A stretch of DNA of 12,696 nt from an uncultured Eubacteriales bacterium. Lineage in GTDB: Bacteria; Bacillota; Clostridia; Oscillospirales; Oscillospiraceae. Location of the stretch: positions 1-12,696 of the forward strand of contig URBH01000055.1 in assembly GCA_900546075.1 (NCBI GenBank). Direction: 5' to 3'. The translations under genes and the position numbers were made by a program. The notes under the pieces were generated by a model that worked only from the letters and a program-made list of their open reading frames with translations, was not told where the DNA came from and did no database searches. This document shows positions 1 to 6,520 of the stretch, in pieces (the stretch's first letter is position 1; each line of letters opens with the position of its first letter).

Positions 1-2
1 CG

Positions 3-254
3 GCGGCGGGACTGATTGCCAGCCTTGCCAATTCCATTGCCACCTTTGGCATGGTGGGGGACATGAACCGGCGGGGCAAGGTGGTCAATATCGCCTTCGC
101 GGTTTCGGCGGCCTTCGTCTTCGGCGACCATCTGGGCTTCACGGCGGGCTTCGCCCCGGAGATGATCGGCCCCATGATCGTGGGAAAGCTGGTGGGCGGC
201 ATCAGCGCCATCGCGGTGGCCATGTGGCTGACGGCAAAGGAAGAAAAGTCGTAA
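3..254 (+). CDS. eutH: Ethanolamine permease EutH, C-terminal part (5' end outside window)
   Basis: This is the last 83 codons of an integral membrane transporter of the EutH family, which is associated with ethanolamine uptake or utilisation. The frame is open from the left edge and ends in TAA at 252-254, so the start lies outside the window. Visible stretches include SLANSIATFGM, then NRRGKVVNIAFAVSAAFVFG, DHLGFTAGFAPEMI and GKLVGGISAIAVAMWL. The conserved 'FAVSAAFVFGDHLGFTAG' core and the final hydrophobic helix are typical of the EutH C-terminus. It ends with a short charged tail (KEEKS). No other eut gene is visible, so it cannot be said whether it belongs to a eut cluster. The next gene, metG, has its own promoter and is not co-regulated in any obvious way. 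Family assignment is from recognition of the conserved sequence and is fairly secure despite the truncation. Confidence 0.85.
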   Translation, partial: AAGLIASLANSIATFGMVGDMNRRGKVVNIAFAVSAAFVFGDHLGFTAGFAPEMIGPMIVGKLVGGISAIAVAMWLTAKEEKS

Positions 255-286
255 CGGACAGCCTTTTCCGGCAAAAATCGGAAATT

Positions 287-323
287 CCCGGTGCAGGGTG
301 TTGACAAAACCCCCTGCACCGGG
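287..323. repeat. Perfect 12-bp inverted repeat enclosing the metG -35 element
   Basis: CCCGGTGCAGGG (287-298) and CCCTGCACCGGG (312-323) are perfectly complementary and separated by 13 bases. The -35 hexamer TTGACA (301-306) lies in the loop and the right arm fills most of the promoter spacer. It could be the transcription terminator of eutH, but no T-run follows on the plus strand. Alternatively it could be an operator overlapping the metG promoter. A smaller hairpin (TTTCCG 265-270 with CGGAAA 279-284) sits just upstream. Confidence 0.7.
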
Positions 324-330
324 ATATAAT
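301..330 (+). promoter_or_regulatory. Sigma-A promoter of metG leader
   Basis: TTGACA at 301-306 and TATAAT at 325-330 are both exact consensus hexamers with an 18-base spacer. Transcription should start near 337, directly ahead of the T-box leader. Confidence 0.85.
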
Positions 331-336
331 GGCGCT

Positions 337-600
337 GTACATTTCAAAAGCTGTGAAGAGAAGAGTACGCTTTTTCTCCCGCGAAAGAGAGCCCCGGAAG
401 GTGCGAGGGGGTGCGGCGAGGGGAGCGGAACATGGTCTCGGAGCTGAGCCGTCGAGCGGGGATTCTCCCCAGGCAGACGGTTCCGGGTCGTCCCGTTACA
501 GGCGTTTGAGGTACGGACAGAATGCCCGTGCGAATCAAGGTGGTACCGCGTCAGTTTTTGTCGCCCTTGGGTTATCCCACGGGTGATTTTTTCTATTTTA
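337..600 (+). promoter_or_regulatory. T-box riboswitch leader (methionine specifier) of metG
   Basis: This leader senses the charging of a tRNA and controls transcription read-through into metG. The conserved T-box sequence AAGGTGGTACCGCG lies at 537-550. Its variable base is T, which would pair with an A discriminator base on the tRNA. Stem I is recognisable: an AAGAGTA element at 361-367, a distal AGAGAGCC ... GGTGCGAG region at about 386-398+, and a specifier-loop return strand GGAACATGGTCTCGGAG. The likely specifier codon is ATG at 432-434, matching the downstream methionyl-tRNA synthetase. The leader ends in an intrinsic terminator. Low charged tRNA-Met should favour the antiterminator. 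The start of transcription and the exact helices are inferred. Confidence 0.9.
561..597 (+). terminator. T-box attenuator (intrinsic terminator)
   Basis: TCGCCC (561-566) pairs with GGGTGA (581-586), with one G-U pair, and GGG (569-571) pairs with CCC (576-578) around a TTAT loop. A run of six T follows (587-592). It lies directly after the T-box sequence and just before the metG ribosome binding site, as expected for a transcription-attenuating T-box. Confidence 0.85.
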
Positions 601-612
601 GGAGGACAAGTT

Positions 613-2571
613 ATGTGCGAAAAATGCAGAGGTAATTATTACATTACCACCCCCATCTATTACCCTTCCGCCAAGCTCCACATCGGCCACGCCTACTGCA
701 CCGTGGCGACGGACACCATGGCGCGCTTCAAGCGGCTCCAGGGCTATAACGTCATGTTCCTCACCGGAACCGACGAGCATGGTCAGAAGATCGAGGACAA
801 GGCCAAGGCCGCAGGCGTGACCCCCCAGCAGTTCGTGGACAACATCGTCACCGGCGAGCGGGGCGTGCTGGATCTGTGGAAGCTGATGAACATTTCCTAC
901 GACCGCTTCATCCGCACCACCGACGACTACCACGTGGCGGCCATCCAGAGGATTTTCAAGAGGATGCACGACAACGGGGACATCTACAAGGGCGTCTACA
1001 AGGGCAAGTACTGCAAGCCCTGCGAGTCCTTCTGGACGGAGAGCCAGCTGAAGGACGGCAAATGCCCCGACTGCGGCCGGGAGGTGCAGGATGCGGAGGA
1101 AGAAGCCTATTTCTTCCGCCTGTCCAAGTATGCCGACCGGGTGCAGGACCTGCTGGAAAACACCGATTTTCTGGAGCCCCGCAGCCGTGTCAACGAGATG
1201 GTCAACAACTTCATCAAGCCGGGTCTGGAAGACCTGTGCGTCTCCCGCACCAGCTTCACCTGGGGCGTGCCGGTGGACTTTGACCCCGGCCATGTGGTCT
1301 ATGTGTGGATTGACGCCCTGTTCAACTACATGACGGCGCTGGGTTTTGAGAACGACAAATACCACGACCTGGAGGCGTTCTGGCCTGCCGACGTTCACTT
1401 TGTGGGCAAGGAGATTGTCCGCTTCCACTCCATTATCTGGCCGGCCATGCTCATGAGCCTGAACCTGCCCCTGCCGAAGAAGGTCTACGGCCACGGCTGG
1501 CTGCTGCTGGACGGCGGCAAGATGTCCAAGTCCAAGGGCAACGTTGTCGATCCCTACGTTCTGGCGGAGCGCTTCGGCGTGGACGCTCTGCGCTTCTTCC
1601 TGCTGCGCTCCTTCCCCTTCGGTTCCGACGGCAATTTCTCCAACGAGGCGCTGATCAACACCATCAACGTAGACCTGGCCAACGATCTGGGCAATCTGGT
1701 TTCCCGGACGGTGGCCATGGCGCAGAAGTATTTCGGCCAGCGTCTGCCCGTGGTGCAGACGGCGGACGAGGAAAAGGACGCCGAGCTGATCGCCATGGTG
1801 TCCACGCTCCGGGATAAGTACGAGGAACAGATGGAGAAGTATGCCTTCCAGAACGCTCTGGCGGAGGTCTTCAAGGTCATCTCCCGCGCCAACAAGTATA
1901 TCGACGAGAACGCCCCCTGGGTGCTGGCCAAGAGCGAGGACGGTAAGCCCCGTCTGGCGAAGGTGCTGTACAATCTGCTGGAGACCATCCGCATCTGCGG
2001 CGGTCTGCTGAAGCCCTTTATGCCCGACACCGCAGCGGAGATCGCCCGCCGTCTGGGCGATGCCCGGACGGACTGGGACAGCCTGACGGGCTTCGGCGTT
2101 CTGCCCGCCGACGTCGCCACCGTAGCCGGCCCCGCCCTGTTCCCCAGAATCGACGTGGAGAAGGAGCTGGCCGCGCTGGAGGAGCTGAACAAGCCCCCCG
2201 TCCCGGCACTTCAGATCGAGCCTTACAGCGAGGAAAAGGTGGATTTCGACACCTTCTGCAAGTCCGACCTGCGGGCGGTGAAGGTCAAGGACTGCCAGCC
2301 GGTGAAGAAGAGCGACAAGCTGCTGTGCTTCACCCTGGACGACGGCACCGGCACCGACCGTCAGATTCTCTCCGGCATTGCGAAATACTATAAGCCTGAG
2401 GAGTTGGTGGGCAAGACCCTGGTCGCCATCACCAACCTGCCCCCCCGGAAGATGATGGGCAAGGAGAGTAACGGAATGCTCCTGTCCGCCATCCACACGG
2501 AGAAGGGCGAGGAGAAGCTGAATCTGGTAATGGTCAGCGATGCCATCCCCGCCGGCGCGAAGCTGTGCTGA
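613..2571 (+). CDS. metG: Methionyl-tRNA synthetase (class I, with C-terminal tRNA-binding domain)
   Basis: This cytosolic enzyme attaches methionine to tRNA-Met using ATP and is essential for translation initiation and elongation. The protein is 652 aa. The class I signature HIGH is at residues 23-26 and KMSKS at 303-307. A single zinc knuckle has cysteines 134, 137, 151 and 154 (C-x2-C ... C-x2-C), as in the one-zinc MetRS type. Residues from about 544 to the end form an EMAP-II/Trbp111-like tRNA-binding OB fold that contains SDLRAVKV and NLPPRKMMGKESNGM. The ATG at 613 is chosen because AGGAGGA at 600-606 sits six bases before it. An in-frame GTG at 583 lies inside the attenuator hairpin and is rejected. 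The N-terminus has an extra CEKC pair (residues 2-5) that I do not expect in most homologues. Expression is set by the upstream methionine T-box, and a hairpin terminator follows. Confidence 0.98.
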   Translation: MCEKCRGNYYITTPIYYPSAKLHIGHAYCTVATDTMARFKRLQGYNVMFLTGTDEHGQKIEDKAKAAGVTPQQFVDNIVTGERGVLDLWKLMNISYDRFIRTTDDYHVAAIQRIFKRMHDNGDIYKGVYKGKYCKPCESFWTESQLKDGKCPDCGREVQDAEEEAYFFRLSKYADRVQDLLENTDFLEPRSRVNEMVNNFIKPGLEDLCVSRTSFTWGVPVDFDPGHVVYVWIDALFNYMTALGFENDKYHDLEAFWPADVHFVGKEIVRFHSIIWPAMLMSLNLPLPKKVYGHGWLLLDGGKMSKSKGNVVDPYVLAERFGVDALRFFLLRSFPFGSDGNFSNEALINTINVDLANDLGNLVSRTVAMAQKYFGQRLPVVQTADEEKDAELIAMVSTLRDKYEEQMEKYAFQNALAEVFKVISRANKYIDENAPWVLAKSEDGKPRLAKVLYNLLETIRICGGLLKPFMPDTAAEIARRLGDARTDWDSLTGFGVLPADVATVAGPALFPRIDVEKELAALEELNKPPVPALQIEPYSEEKVDFDTFCKSDLRAVKVKDCQPVKKSDKLLCFTLDDGTGTDRQILSGIAKYYKPEELVGKTLVAITNLPPRKMMGKESNGMLLSAIHTEKGEEKLNLVMVSDAIPAGAKLC

Positions 2572-2591
2572 GAGGATAAGTTGAATACAAA

Positions 2592-2619
2592 AACGGCGTG
2601 ACCGCAAGGTCACGCCGTT
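2592..2619. terminator. Bidirectional hairpin terminator between metG and the 59-aa gene
   Basis: AACGGCGTGACC (2592-2603) and GGTCACGCCGTT (2608-2619) form a perfect 12-bp stem with a GCAA tetraloop. The plus-strand tail is only moderately T-rich (GGTGTTTGTT). On the minus strand the stem is followed by a TTTTTG run. It probably stops metG on one side and the convergent small gene on the other. Confidence 0.85.
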
Positions 2620-2681
2620 GGTGTTTGTTGGGATGGCGGGAATGCGATACCGTTCTGGCTTATTCTGCAAATTGGAAGTTG

Positions 2682-2861
2682 TTATTCTTTATTGCTTTTG
2701 AAAACCATTACAAGTCCAACAATTCCAACAATTATCCCGACAAGAGCAAATGGGAAATCGCTAAAACTTGCCAACACGGTTCGATTCATTTCTGCGCTAC
2801 TTGCACTTAAGAGTATTCCAAATAGAATAACTGCTATACCCTTTAACCTGCTATCACTCAT
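2682..2861 (-). CDS. Small two-helix membrane protein, function unknown (59 aa)
   Basis: I do not recognise a family. The 59-aa product has two hydrophobic segments, GIAVILFGILLSAS near the N-terminus and FALVGIIVGIVGLVMVF near the C-terminus. They are separated by a short polar stretch with a glutamate and an arginine, and the protein ends in a charged KSNKE tail. This looks like a hairpin-like inner-membrane protein. The ATG at 2861 is preferred over a GTG at 2876 because GGAGG lies about eight bases upstream of the ATG; the GTG is itself part of that binding site. It is convergent with metG and shares its terminator. The DNA here is clearly more AT-rich than the flanking genes, which suggests a different history. 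That it is a real gene rests on the ribosome binding site, the possible promoter, the terminator and the coherent hydrophobic pattern. Confidence 0.6.
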   Translation of the reverse strand: MSDSRLKGIAVILFGILLSASSAEMNRTVLASFSDFPFALVGIIVGIVGLVMVFKSNKE

Positions 2862-2897
2862 TTTGCTTACCTCCACAAATTCTGATTTCTGATCCTA

Positions 2898-2926
2898 ATC
2901 TTATCATATCACAAACCAAAAAACAA
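2898..2926 (-). promoter_or_regulatory. Possible promoter of the 59-aa membrane protein gene
   Basis: On the minus strand TTGTTT (2926-2921) and TAAGAT (2903-2898) are 17 bases apart and lie about 37 bases ahead of the chosen start. Each hexamer has mismatches to consensus, and the AT-rich context allows other alignments, including TATGAT slightly upstream. Confidence 0.4.
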
Positions 2927-3190
2927 GACCGCCTTGCCGCGTTCATTCACTGGCATCCTTCGCTCCGCCGTCTCCCGGAAGGGCAGATATTCCATAAACT
3001 TCTGAACCGCCGGGGTCAGATGCGCCCGGTTTTTCATGGCAAGCCCAAGCTTACCCATGCTGTACCATGCGTTCCCCCGCTCCTGGGTCGTGACCATTCT
3101 GCTGGTCAACAGCGGATTTTTGCGGAAAGGGACATAAAGCTGCCGCATAGTCCCACATACCATCAGGCTATGCTGCCGGACAGAACCTGG
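2909..3190 (-). pseudogene. Probable LysR-type regulator remnant (C-terminal fragment)
   Basis: A minus-strand frame open down to a TGA at 2909-2911 encodes a fragment with the feel of the end of a LysR-type effector-binding domain. It has MRQLYVPFRKNPLLTSRMV, then SMGKLGLAMKNRAHLTPAVQ and KFMEYL. The 'lgla.k.r.LTPA...F.eyL' pattern is the usual last strand and helix of that family. There is no DNA-binding N-terminal domain. The ATG at 3250 lies upstream of the terminator hairpin at 3218-3241, and no good ribosome binding site precedes it. I therefore read this as a decayed 5'-truncated gene rather than an expressed protein. The upstream limit (about 3190) is approximate. Confidence in the family is modest because only about 60 residues are informative. 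Confidence 0.4.
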
Positions 3191-3217
3191 AAAACGTTCC
3201 TTTTCCAAAGAAAATGC

Positions 3218-3241
3218 GGGGAAAGACAATCGCCTTTCCCC
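3218..3241 (-). terminator. Terminator of the OB-like lipoprotein gene
   Basis: GGGGAAAG (3218-3225) and CTTTCCCC (3234-3241) form an 8-bp perfect stem with an 8-base loop. On the minus strand it is followed by GCATTTTCTTT. It starts about 16 bases after the stop codon of the lipoprotein gene. Confidence 0.65.
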
Positions 3242-3256
3242 GATTGGCATAAGAAC

Positions 3257-3973
3257 TCAATTCGCGGCAGAAATTGCGGTGATGTGGGGGTTGACACCCT
3301 CGTACCAGTAGAGGAAGCCCTCGGCGTTGATCACGTCGCCAATCTGCAGTGCCTCAACAGCCTGATAGACCTCGGTGTCCTGGCCGCACAGGTAGGACTC
3401 CACGCAGAAGGTGTAGGTCTGGTCGTTTGCGGTGACGTTGAAGTACAGGTCGTTGCCCTTCTCGCCGGAGCCGTCCCAGTTGTACAGGAAGGCAGCCTCG
3501 TTGCCGTTGGCGTCGGTGCTGGGAGCCACGGTCAGGCCGGTGAAGGAAACAAACTCGTTCTGATGGTCGATCAGCGTGTCGGTGCCCAGCAGGTCGGTGA
3601 CGTCCAGAGGCTCGGCAATGTAGGTGTCGCCCTTGACGAACTCAAAGGTGCCGTCCATGATCTCCACCTCGCCGGACCACTCGCCCTTGTAGCCGGTGAC
3701 GCGGATCTTGGTGCCGGGAACCAGCTTGGCGGCGTCCTCCTCGGAGCAGGCCAGATTGTACAGGAAATAGGCGCCGTCGGGGCTCTGGCAGTAAACGGTG
3801 ACCTTACCCTCCCACCAGGACTGGTGCGCCTGAACGTAGGTCTCCACAACGACCTCCGTGTCGTTGGCGGCGGCCATATAGTCGGCGTGGCTCATTCCGG
3901 CATCCTTCTTGGCACAGGCGGCGAAGGACAGAACCATTGTCAGAACCAGAAGCATGGCAATCAGCTTTTTCAT
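3257..3973 (-). CDS. Secreted lipoprotein with two OB-fold-like halves, function unknown
   Basis: The 238-aa product starts with a lipoprotein signal peptide: KK, a hydrophobic core, then lipobox SFAAC with the lipidated cysteine at residue 20. It should be anchored on the outer face of the membrane. The mature part is acidic, beta-rich and appears to contain two related segments. The first (about residues 40-115) has LVPGTKIRVTGYKGEWSGEV followed by a short strand. The second (about 140-238) has LQIGDVINAEGFLYWYEGV and PHITAI. Both patterns ('pGt.irv.Gyk.ew.g' and 'GDvi...GfLyw..g') resemble OB-fold nucleic-acid or ligand-binding proteins, but this is inference and the ligand is unknown. Two cysteines in the second half could pair. 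AAGGAG lies about nine bases before the ATG. It follows the ABC importer operon but has its own promoter, so a functional link to the importer is possible but unproven. Confidence 0.9.
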   Translation of the reverse strand: MKKLIAMLLVLTMVLSFAACAKKDAGMSHADYMAAANDTEVVVETYVQAHQSWWEGKVTVYCQSPDGAYFLYNLACSEEDAAKLVPGTKIRVTGYKGEWSGEVEIMDGTFEFVKGDTYIAEPLDVTDLLGTDTLIDHQNEFVSFTGLTVAPSTDANGNEAAFLYNWDGSGEKGNDLYFNVTANDQTYTFCVESYLCGQDTEVYQAVEALQIGDVINAEGFLYWYEGVNPHITAISAAN

Positions 3974-4019
3974 GTTTCAAAACTCCTTTTTCATATATCG
4001 TACCACGGGGTACAGCCCC

Positions 4020-4047
4020 ATTATACTACAGGATTTGCGGAAATCAA
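4020..4047 (-). promoter_or_regulatory. Promoter of the OB-like lipoprotein gene
   Basis: On the minus strand TTGATT (4047-4042) and an exact TATAAT (4025-4020) are 16 bases apart. The -35 overlaps the stop codon of the solute-binding protein gene. Downstream, in the leader, GTACC/GGTAC and GGGG/CCCC (about 4000-4020) could form alternative small hairpins. Confidence 0.65.
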
Positions 4048-5645
4048 TCCTTTTTGCGGCGCATTTTCCGCTTTTCCCGGAGAACATAGATGCCCATCCC
4101 CACCCAGCAGATCGCAAGGCCGATCAGCAGCGCCCTGGAAACGGCGGGCAGCGGCCCTAAGCCGTCGGCGGATACCTGAATCTGGTCTAAGCGGTACAGA
4201 GAGGAAACGTCGCTGTAAAGAGACGACAGGTACTTGGCGTTGACCGTCTGGTGACGGCGCACGGATTTGTTCACGTCCTCGATCAGCTGTCCGGCGGCGT
4301 TGCGCAGGGACGCGGAGCCGTTGAACACGGGGGTGACGAAGGTGCAGTCCGTGTAGCGCATCAGCAGCCGGGCGGCCTCGATTTTGGCGCGGTAATGGGT
4401 GTCGTTATCCTCGCCGCAGCGGCTTAAATAGTCCTGGTAGGCGGGGCTTTCCTGGGCCTTGGACGTGACGGGGATGTACCCCTCCGTCTGGGAATAGGCG
4501 ATCTGCACGTCGTCGGTCAGCAGATACTGGGCAAACAGCCAGCTCGCCAGCACCTCCTGGGGGTCGGACTTGTTGAACACGCACACCGACGGCCCCTGGG
4601 AAATCATCCGGGGCTGCTCCGGGTCAAACTGGGGAACCGGCAGCACCGCCAGCCCAAAGGGAATCAGCTTTTCCTCGGCAATGTCGATGAGGGGAGCGTC
4701 GGCGCCCATCCATGTCGCACCGGCAGTGGAGTCAATGGCGAAGATGCACTGCCCGGCGTTGAGGAAATTGGCGGGATAGCCTGCCAGCTTGAAGGTGTTG
4801 AACGCCCCGGAGGCGGCATGCTGGGCAACGGTGGTGAGGATTTCTCCCGTGGTGTCGTTGAACAGCTGCACCTCGCCGCTGCCGGTGGAGTAGGCCGCGC
4901 CCCGCTGCTTGAGCATTTGAATCATCATGTTATCCGTGGACTTGTAGATAAAGGGAATCAACACCTTCTGGCCGTTCAGCAGGTAATTCCCGGCGCTGTC
5001 CTTCCCCAGAGCGGCTTCGGACACCTCCCAGACAAAGTCCCAGGTCAGAACCTTGGGAAGGGTATACCCCAGCTTTTCCACATAGGTCTTGTTGACATAG
5101 CAGGCTTCCGTGGAGCGCATGTAGGGGATGGCGTAATAGTGGCCGTTGACAGCGCATTCCGACAGAAACTGAGGAATAATTTCCGCCTGGGTGGGGGAGT
5201 CAAAGCGCACCTCGCTGCCCCCAAGACCATATTTTTCGTCGGCAAACAGGTCGTCCAGGGGAACCACCGTGTCTTCGCCGGTGAGATAAGTGGCAATGTG
5301 GTCGGGGTAGGTGATGCACACATTGGGGGTGGTGTCGGTTGCGATATTGGTGATGACGTCGTTGTAGATTTTTCCGTAGTCCGTGTACAGCCGGAGATTC
5401 ACGGTGACGTTGGGATACAGTTTTTCAAAGTCCGCGATGGCCTGCTTGTAGATGTTCACCTGGGTCATGTTGGTGTCGTTTTTCGCCCAGAAGGTGATCT
5501 CATGGCGCCGGGAGGTGTCGAATTCGTCCGGAACCGGGTAGGAGACGGAATGGGCGGTATCTTCCTCGGAGGAAAGCGTACCGTGGCAGCCGGTGAAGGC
5601 AAGGGTCAGCACCAGGGCAAGGGCGAGGGCAAGCAGCTTTTTCAT
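4044..5645 (-). CDS. CUT1-type ABC importer solute-binding lipoprotein with C-terminal transmembrane helix
   Basis: This 533-aa protein captures the substrate for the importer encoded immediately upstream. It has a lipoprotein signal peptide ending at lipobox AFTGC (cysteine 20). Family 1 extracellular sugar-binding features follow: HEITFWAKND, an IADFEKLYPNVTVNLRLYTD block, ITYPDHIATYL, AIPYMRSTEACYVNK and WLFAQYLLTDDVQ. It is longer than the usual 420-450 aa. The extra length includes a hydrophobic C-terminal segment, ALLIGLAICWVGMGIYVL (about residues 503-522), followed by the very basic REKRKMRRKKD. This predicts a membrane helix with a cytoplasmic tail, so the protein would be anchored at both ends. 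The start ATG overlaps the stop of the permease gene by ATGA, implying translational coupling, with GGAGG 15 to 20 bases upstream. The specific sugar or other substrate cannot be told from the sequence. Confidence 0.93.
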   Translation of the reverse strand: MKKLLALALALVLTLAFTGCHGTLSSEEDTAHSVSYPVPDEFDTSRRHEITFWAKNDTNMTQVNIYKQAIADFEKLYPNVTVNLRLYTDYGKIYNDVITNIATDTTPNVCITYPDHIATYLTGEDTVVPLDDLFADEKYGLGGSEVRFDSPTQAEIIPQFLSECAVNGHYYAIPYMRSTEACYVNKTYVEKLGYTLPKVLTWDFVWEVSEAALGKDSAGNYLLNGQKVLIPFIYKSTDNMMIQMLKQRGAAYSTGSGEVQLFNDTTGEILTTVAQHAASGAFNTFKLAGYPANFLNAGQCIFAIDSTAGATWMGADAPLIDIAEEKLIPFGLAVLPVPQFDPEQPRMISQGPSVCVFNKSDPQEVLASWLFAQYLLTDDVQIAYSQTEGYIPVTSKAQESPAYQDYLSRCGEDNDTHYRAKIEAARLLMRYTDCTFVTPVFNGSASLRNAAGQLIEDVNKSVRRHQTVNAKYLSSLYSDVSSLYRLDQIQVSADGLGPLPAVSRALLIGLAICWVGMGIYVLREKRKMRRKKD

Positions 5646-6505
5646 CCCTTCACGCCTCCTCTCGAAACGCCCTCCATGATCTTCTTCCGGAAAATCAGGA
5701 ACAGAACGATCAGCGGCAGGGAAATGGCCACCACCGCCGCCATCATGGCGGGGATGTTCTCCCGGCCGAAGCCGTTTTCCCGAATCTCCTGAATGCCGTT
5801 GGACACCAGAAAATAGGACTGGTCGTCGGTAATCAGCCGCGGCCAGACATAGGCGTTCCAGCACTCGATGACCTTCAGAATGGTAATGGTGACGACGGTG
5901 GGGCGGCAGATGGGGATCATCACCTTGAACAGATACTTGAGGTCGGAGGTGCCGTCCACCTTGGCGGCGTAGTAAAGCTCGTCGGGAACCTGGGAAAAGG
6001 TTTCCTTCAATAAATAGATGTAAAATACCGACGTTACGGAGGGCAGAATCAGACCGGTGAAGGTGTTGCGCAGGTTCAGGTCGGTGATGGTGACGAAGTT
6101 GGTGATGACCACCAGCTCCGTGGGAATCATCATCAGGGACAGAAACAGGGCGAACACCAGATCCTTGCCCTTGAAGCTCAGCCGGGCAAAGCCATAGGCC
6201 GCCAGCACCGTGACAATGAGCATCAGGCCGGTGGTGATGACGGTGAAGACGATGGTGTTGAGAAAGTACCCCCCCAGCGGCACCTGAGTGAAGGCATCCA
6301 CGTAGTTTTGCAGGGTGGGAGACAGGGTGTACAGCTTGGGAATCCACTCGGAATTGTAAGCGCCGTAGCTTTTGACGGAGGAAAGCACCATCCAGTAGAA
6401 GGGAAACAGCACCAGAATGCCCCATACGGTCAGAAAGAAATAGGTGACGGTTTTTCTGACCCGATCCCGGAGACGGGCGTTTTTCTCGATCTTTTCGTAA
6501 TCCAA
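5642..6505 (-). CDS. CUT1 ABC importer inner-membrane permease, MalG/UgpE-like
   Basis: This is the second permease subunit of the importer (287 aa). It has about six membrane helices and a cytosolic coupling loop that docks on the ATPase. The EAA-type loop is visible as LYYAAKVDGTSDLKYLFKVM followed by IPICRPTVV. The N-terminal region (VTYFFLTVWGILVLFPFYWM) is typical of MalG-like proteins, as is the end (PLIVLFLIFRKKIMEGVSRG). The start codon is TTG at 6505-6503: AAAGGAGG lies eight bases upstream and no ATG is suitably placed. It sits 15 bases after the MalF-like permease and overlaps the binding-protein gene by four bases (ATGA). Both spacings indicate one transcript and coupled translation. 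Confidence 0.93.
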   Translation of the reverse strand: MDYEKIEKNARLRDRVRKTVTYFFLTVWGILVLFPFYWMVLSSVKSYGAYNSEWIPKLYTLSPTLQNYVDAFTQVPLGGYFLNTIVFTVITTGLMLIVTVLAAYGFARLSFKGKDLVFALFLSLMMIPTELVVITNFVTITDLNLRNTFTGLILPSVTSVFYIYLLKETFSQVPDELYYAAKVDGTSDLKYLFKVMIPICRPTVVTITILKVIECWNAYVWPRLITDDQSYFLVSNGIQEIRENGFGRENIPAMMAAVVAISLPLIVLFLIFRKKIMEGVSRGGVKG

Positions 6506-6520
6506 ATTCGCCGCCTCCTT

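Noticed and set aside
329..586. Small open frame in the metG leader
   Set aside because: It lies wholly within the T-box leader, has no ribosome binding site, and its translation has no protein-like pattern.
583..612. GTG start for metG ten codons upstream
   Set aside because: The GTG falls in the attenuator stem, and a strong AGGAGGA precedes the ATG at 613.
598..2670. Very long open frame (690 codons) on the minus strand opposite metG
   Set aside because: It is antisense to a gene with unmistakable MetRS motifs, its translation is low-complexity and rich in H, Q, V, G and L, and such mirror frames are common in GC-rich genes.
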